In this document: positions 61,506 through 64,000 of the stretch, in pieces
Position numbering within the stretch: the stretch's first letter is position 1
Layout: every line of letters starts with the position of its first letter
Origin: Planctomycetota bacterium
Lineage (GTDB): Bacteria > Planctomycetota > UBA1135 > UBA2386
NCBI GenBank assembly: GCA_020638735.1
Contig: JACKHZ010000008.1
Span: 682,001-746,000, forward strand
Direction: 5' to 3'
Length of the DNA stretch: 64,000 nt
Position numbers and translations under genes: made by a program
The notes under the pieces: generated by a model
Databases searched by the model: none
Told to the model about the DNA's origin: nothing
Seen by the model: the letters and a program-made list of their open reading frames with translations, nothing else

Positions 61506-62057
61506 TCACTCGATCGGCAGCAGGTAGTCGTAGCCGTCGCCCTGCAGCTCGCGCAGCGAGAAGGCCAGATCGAGGCCGCCGGGCACGACGTAGATCGCGT
61601 CGCTGCGCACCGAGGCGAAGCGCAGCTGCGGAAACGCCGACAAGAACAGGCCGAACGCGTCGCGCTGCATCCACTCGGCCTCGGGGATGTCGCAGCGCTC
61701 GGCCAGCAGCACGTCGGCGCTGCTGCCGCGCGGCATCAGGAAGAACGCGCTGACCAGCGCATACTCCATCGCCTCGCCGGTCTGGTCCGGCACCCAACGC
61801 TCCTCGGCGTCGTCCTCGATGCCGCGCATCCACTCGCGGTACTCGCCTTCGCCGCGCACCACGTAGTCCCAGTAGCCGAGCGGGCAGCGCGGCAGCGCCT
61901 GCTGCAGCGCGTTCGCGAACGCGCCGTAGAGCGTGCGCTTGTCGGCGATCGCCAGGTCCTGCTGATGGCGACGCACCAGCTCGCACAGCTCACGCCGCCA
62001 CGGGTCACCGGGCGGCGACTTGACGGCCAGCTGCAGACCGAAGAACACCTCGCTCAT
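61506..62057 (-). CDS. Protein of unknown function, last gene of terminal operon
   Basis: 183 aa from ATG 62057, overlapping the upstream stop as ATGA. Soluble, mixed alpha/beta: LCELVRRHQQDLAIADKRTL, GYWDYVVRGEGEYREWMRGI, YALVSAFFLMPRGSSADVLL, FGLFLSAFPQLRFASVRSDA, ending in LQGDGYDYLLPIE. No family recognised. Position and overlap show it belongs with the two genes upstream (62054 and 63412). Confidence 0.76.
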   Translation of the reverse strand: MSEVFFGLQLAVKSPPGDPWRRELCELVRRHQQDLAIADKRTLYGAFANALQQALPRCPLGYWDYVVRGEGEYREWMRGIEDDAEERWVPDQTGEAMEYALVSAFFLMPRGSSADVLLAERCDIPEAEWMQRDAFGLFLSAFPQLRFASVRSDAIYVVPGGLDLAFSLRELQGDGYDYLLPIE

Positions 62058-63415
62058 CCGCCACCTCCCCCGCGGCCCCAGGAACTGCCGCTCGGCCGGC
62101 GGTTGGGATAGCTCGTGTAGCGCGCCCGGCCGAAGGTGGAGCTGCCGCCGCTGCCGCCACCCGCCAACGACCGCGCCGTGAACATCGTCGGCCGCGCGCT
62201 CGGCCGGTAGTCGGCGCTGCTCGGCCGCGCCGGCGCCTCGGGCGCGCGGCTGCCGATGGCGTAGAACGGGTAGTGGCGGAAGAACCACCAATGGCGGCCA
62301 CCGTACGAATCGTAGATCGGTTCGCGCGAGGCGCTGCCGGGCGCCGACGGCACCGGCGCACCGGGGTCGGGCGCGTCCGGCCGCCAGGCGACGACGTCGC
62401 CGACCGACAGTCGACGCACGTCGATGCCGGCCCTCTCCCAGGCGACGAAGGTCTCGTTGAGGTCGTCGAGCTCGGCAGGCGGCGCCACCGCTGGCACCAC
62501 GTAGAGCACGTGCTTGACGCCGATCGACTGCAGACGCTCCGCCGACGGCAGCCGGGCGACATAGCGGTTGTCGAAGCGACCGGCGCCGGCCGGCGCCTCG
62601 AGGCGCGCGCGGTCGAGCACGAAGCACGGCGAACGCGCCCCGGTGGCGATACGACGATCGAAGTCCCGCCGATGGAACAGCGCCGCCGCGAGCGTCAGGT
62701 GCGCAGGCACCAACCCGTCCGGATGCGGCCAGTTGTCGAAGGTGAACACCGCGTCGAAGCGCGGCGTCAGCCCGGCGGCGAACGCCACCGACTCGGGTCC
62801 GGCGAGGTCGACCACCAGCGCCACGTCGGTCGCGCCCTGCGCGGGCTCCTGCTCGAAGATGCGGCGCACGGTCTCGCCCTTCTCGCGCGCGGCCACCATC
62901 GCCGAGGACTGGATGGCGACGACCACCCGTCGCAGCGAATCCTGCTGCAGCGCCTGGAACAGCGTCGGCACATAGAACGGCAGCAGGTCGGCGCGCTGCG
63001 GCCGCAGCGCTGCTTCGAGACCATCGACGCGCACGCTGCCGCCGACGGCGTCGCGGCCGGTCGCCGACGGGAACTGCAGCTCGACCTTGTTCGCCTGCAC
63101 GTTCCAGCCCTTGTCGCGCTGCAGCTGCAGCGAGTCGTGGTCGCTGACCTTCGGCTCGTCACGCCCCTTGAGCGCGATGGTGATGCCGCCGATCGCGGCG
63201 AAGGCGACGACGATGCCGCCGATGACCATGAAGCCACGGCGGTCCATCTCCTCGCCGCGCTGCTGCGGCCGCGAACGTCTACCGGGCGCCCCCTGCCCGA
63301 GCCGCGCCTGCCACCAGCGCGCGCCGAGCAGCTCGGCCTGGTCGAACGACGCCGCCTGCGTGAACAGCGGCCCTTCCGGTTCGTCCGGCGTCGGGATGTC
63401 CGCGCCGTTGCTCAC
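62054..63415 (-). CDS. Membrane-anchored protein of unknown function
   Basis: 453 aa from GTG 63415, overlapping the upstream stop as GTGA. A cytoplasmic N-terminal region (1-55) is followed by one transmembrane segment at about 58-82 (RRGFMVIGGIVVAFAAIGGI), then an outside domain with VRVDGLEAALRPQRADLLPF, LVPAHLTLAAALFHRRDF, VGDVVAWRPDAPDPGAP. The tail is Gly/Ser/Arg-rich (ARSLAGGGSGGSSTFGRARY), reminiscent of the glycine-rich tail of the 39081 gene. Family not recognised. Confidence 0.76.
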   Translation of the reverse strand: MSNGADIPTPDEPEGPLFTQAASFDQAELLGARWWQARLGQGAPGRRSRPQQRGEEMDRRGFMVIGGIVVAFAAIGGITIALKGRDEPKVSDHDSLQLQRDKGWNVQANKVELQFPSATGRDAVGGSVRVDGLEAALRPQRADLLPFYVPTLFQALQQDSLRRVVVAIQSSAMVAAREKGETVRRIFEQEPAQGATDVALVVDLAGPESVAFAAGLTPRFDAVFTFDNWPHPDGLVPAHLTLAAALFHRRDFDRRIATGARSPCFVLDRARLEAPAGAGRFDNRYVARLPSAERLQSIGVKHVLYVVPAVAPPAELDDLNETFVAWERAGIDVRRLSVGDVVAWRPDAPDPGAPVPSAPGSASREPIYDSYGGRHWWFFRHYPFYAIGSRAPEAPARPSSADYRPSARPTMFTARSLAGGGSGGSSTFGRARYTSYPNRRPSGSSWGRGGGGG

Positions 63416-64000
63416 GACGACACCTCCGCCGCGGCTTCGGCCGCCTCGACTTCGACCAGCACCGCCGCACAACGCGCGCTCGCGTCAGTGCCGCCGATGC
63501 CGGGCGCCGGCGCCGCGTGCACCCGCGTGAACGCGCCGACGGCGCGGCCGCCGCACAGGTAGACGCCGTGGTTCTGCACCTGCCCGTCGCCGTCGACGAG
63601 CGCGTCGAAGAAGCGCTGCGCGACCCAGCGCTGCGGGATCGCGTGCTGCAGCACGTCCTCCCATTCGGCTTGCGTCACGCTGCGGCCGATGACGACGCCG
63701 TCGCCTTCGCAGCCGTAGTCGCTCTTCAGCACCCAGCGCTCGCGGTCGTGCCACAGCTCGTCGCGACACAGCTCGAGGCGGGTGGTCTGCGGCACGTAGC
63801 GTTCGATCGCGGCGCGCGCCGCCGGCGAGAAGCGTTCGCTGTGCTCCCAGCAGAACGCCAGCGACCGCTTGTTCTGCGTCACCACCGCACCGAACGGGTT
63901 CATCACCGCGGTGCGGCCGTCGTACTGCGCCTGCACCAACGCCGTCAGCGGTGCCGTGAGCGGCTCGGGGTCGAGCACCGACGGTTCGTCGTCGCGCACC
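63412..64000 (-). CDS. ATP-grasp-like protein, N-terminus outside window
   Basis: The C-terminal 196 codons are seen; the frame is open to the window edge. Pattern: WVLKSDYGCEGDGVVIGRSV (nucleotide loop with Lys and Gly-rich turn), RWVAQRFFDALVDGDGQVQN, then GGRAVGAFTRVHAAPA. This fits circularly permuted ATP-grasp or glutathionylspermidine-synthase-like enzymes, which ligate an amine to a carboxylate using ATP. It is the upstream member of the three-gene operon; a start codon near 63999 is probably internal, not the true start. Confidence 0.6.
   Translation of the reverse strand, partial: VRDDEPSVLDPEPLTAPLTALVQAQYDGRTAVMNPFGAVVTQNKRSLAFCWEHSERFSPAARAAIERYVPQTTRLELCRDELWHDRERWVLKSDYGCEGDGVVIGRSVTQAEWEDVLQHAIPQRWVAQRFFDALVDGDGQVQNHGVYLCGGRAVGAFTRVHAAPAPGIGGTDASARCAAVLVEVEAAEAAAEVSS

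Noticed and set aside
1..64000. tRNA, rRNA, CRISPR array, insertion sequence or prophage
   Set aside because: I saw no tRNA T-arm consensus outside genes, no regularly spaced direct repeats other than the 18-bp array, and no transposase, integrase or phage proteins. A dedicated RNA scan could still find a tRNA I missed.

Overview
The window is about 70% G+C, densely coded on both strands, with no rRNA, tRNA, CRISPR array or insertion sequence that I can see. The protein content points to a member of Planctomycetota, probably one of its deep, poorly cultured lineages. The signs are a formylglycine sulfatase with a discoidin-like tail, a TAT-exported Gfo/Idh/MocA oxidoreductase, an ECF sigma factor with a membrane-anchored extracytoplasmic extension, secreted proteins sharing one C-terminal beta domain, and Ser/Thr-kinase and ECF-sigma remnants. 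This lineage call is an inference from gene families, not a measured phylogeny.

Layout. 1-3755: a secreted lectin-like protein (partial) and a membrane-tethered ECF sigma fusion. 3901-10790: an MscS/YbdG-like channel, a serine hydrolase, a secreted DUF4623-like protein and a fusion of an alpha/beta hydrolase with a D-aminoacylase. 10884-17012: a lipoprotein resembling flagellar rod protein FlgG, a large secreted protein, the sulfatase and an unknown protein. 17060-23729: a complete RND efflux operon (outer membrane factor, adaptor, permease) with a divergent TetR regulator. 23737-30168: an SDR, a CrtI-type oxidoreductase, then a run of small unknown genes around a 2-oxoglutarate oxygenase. 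30296-38531: a membrane glycosyltransferase, topoisomerase III, a fused sialidase, a histidine kinase and a secreted protein. 38698-46136: an ECF-sigma pseudogene, a three-gene coiled-coil/DUF6384 operon, a nucleotidyltransferase pair, a kinase remnant and a MarR/SRPBCC pair. 46396-54416: a large lipoprotein, an anchored beta-domain protein, a secreted beta-helix protein and the Gfo/Idh/MocA protein. 54532-64000: DUF6435, DUF2256-DUF3253, a NahK-like kinase with a HIT protein, an arylamine N-acetyltransferase, a Sel1 lipoprotein, a membrane protein, ThrRS and the downstream end of an ATP-grasp operon.

How they may work together. The sulfatase, sialidase, D-aminoacylase, NahK-like kinase and Gfo/Idh/MocA protein would fit breakdown of sulfated or sialylated glycans and peptidoglycan, but they are scattered rather than one locus. 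Overlapping stop/start junctions (ATGA at five places, GTGA at three) mark translationally coupled pairs.

The most unusual signals are small ones. An identically spaced element, CTGCCAC-N11-GCTCCGGATGACC, sits immediately before three unrelated genes (26500, 28534 and 59429 on the minus strand) at the position expected of a promoter for a leaderless mRNA. Several other genes have a TANNNT hexamer 6-7 nt before the start codon. Eight proteins predicted to be exported share Gln at or next to the expected +1 position after signal-peptide cleavage. No feature-free stretch exceeds 300 bases; the longest gaps (46137-46395, 43219-43437, 44302-44506) show nothing beyond the promoters listed.
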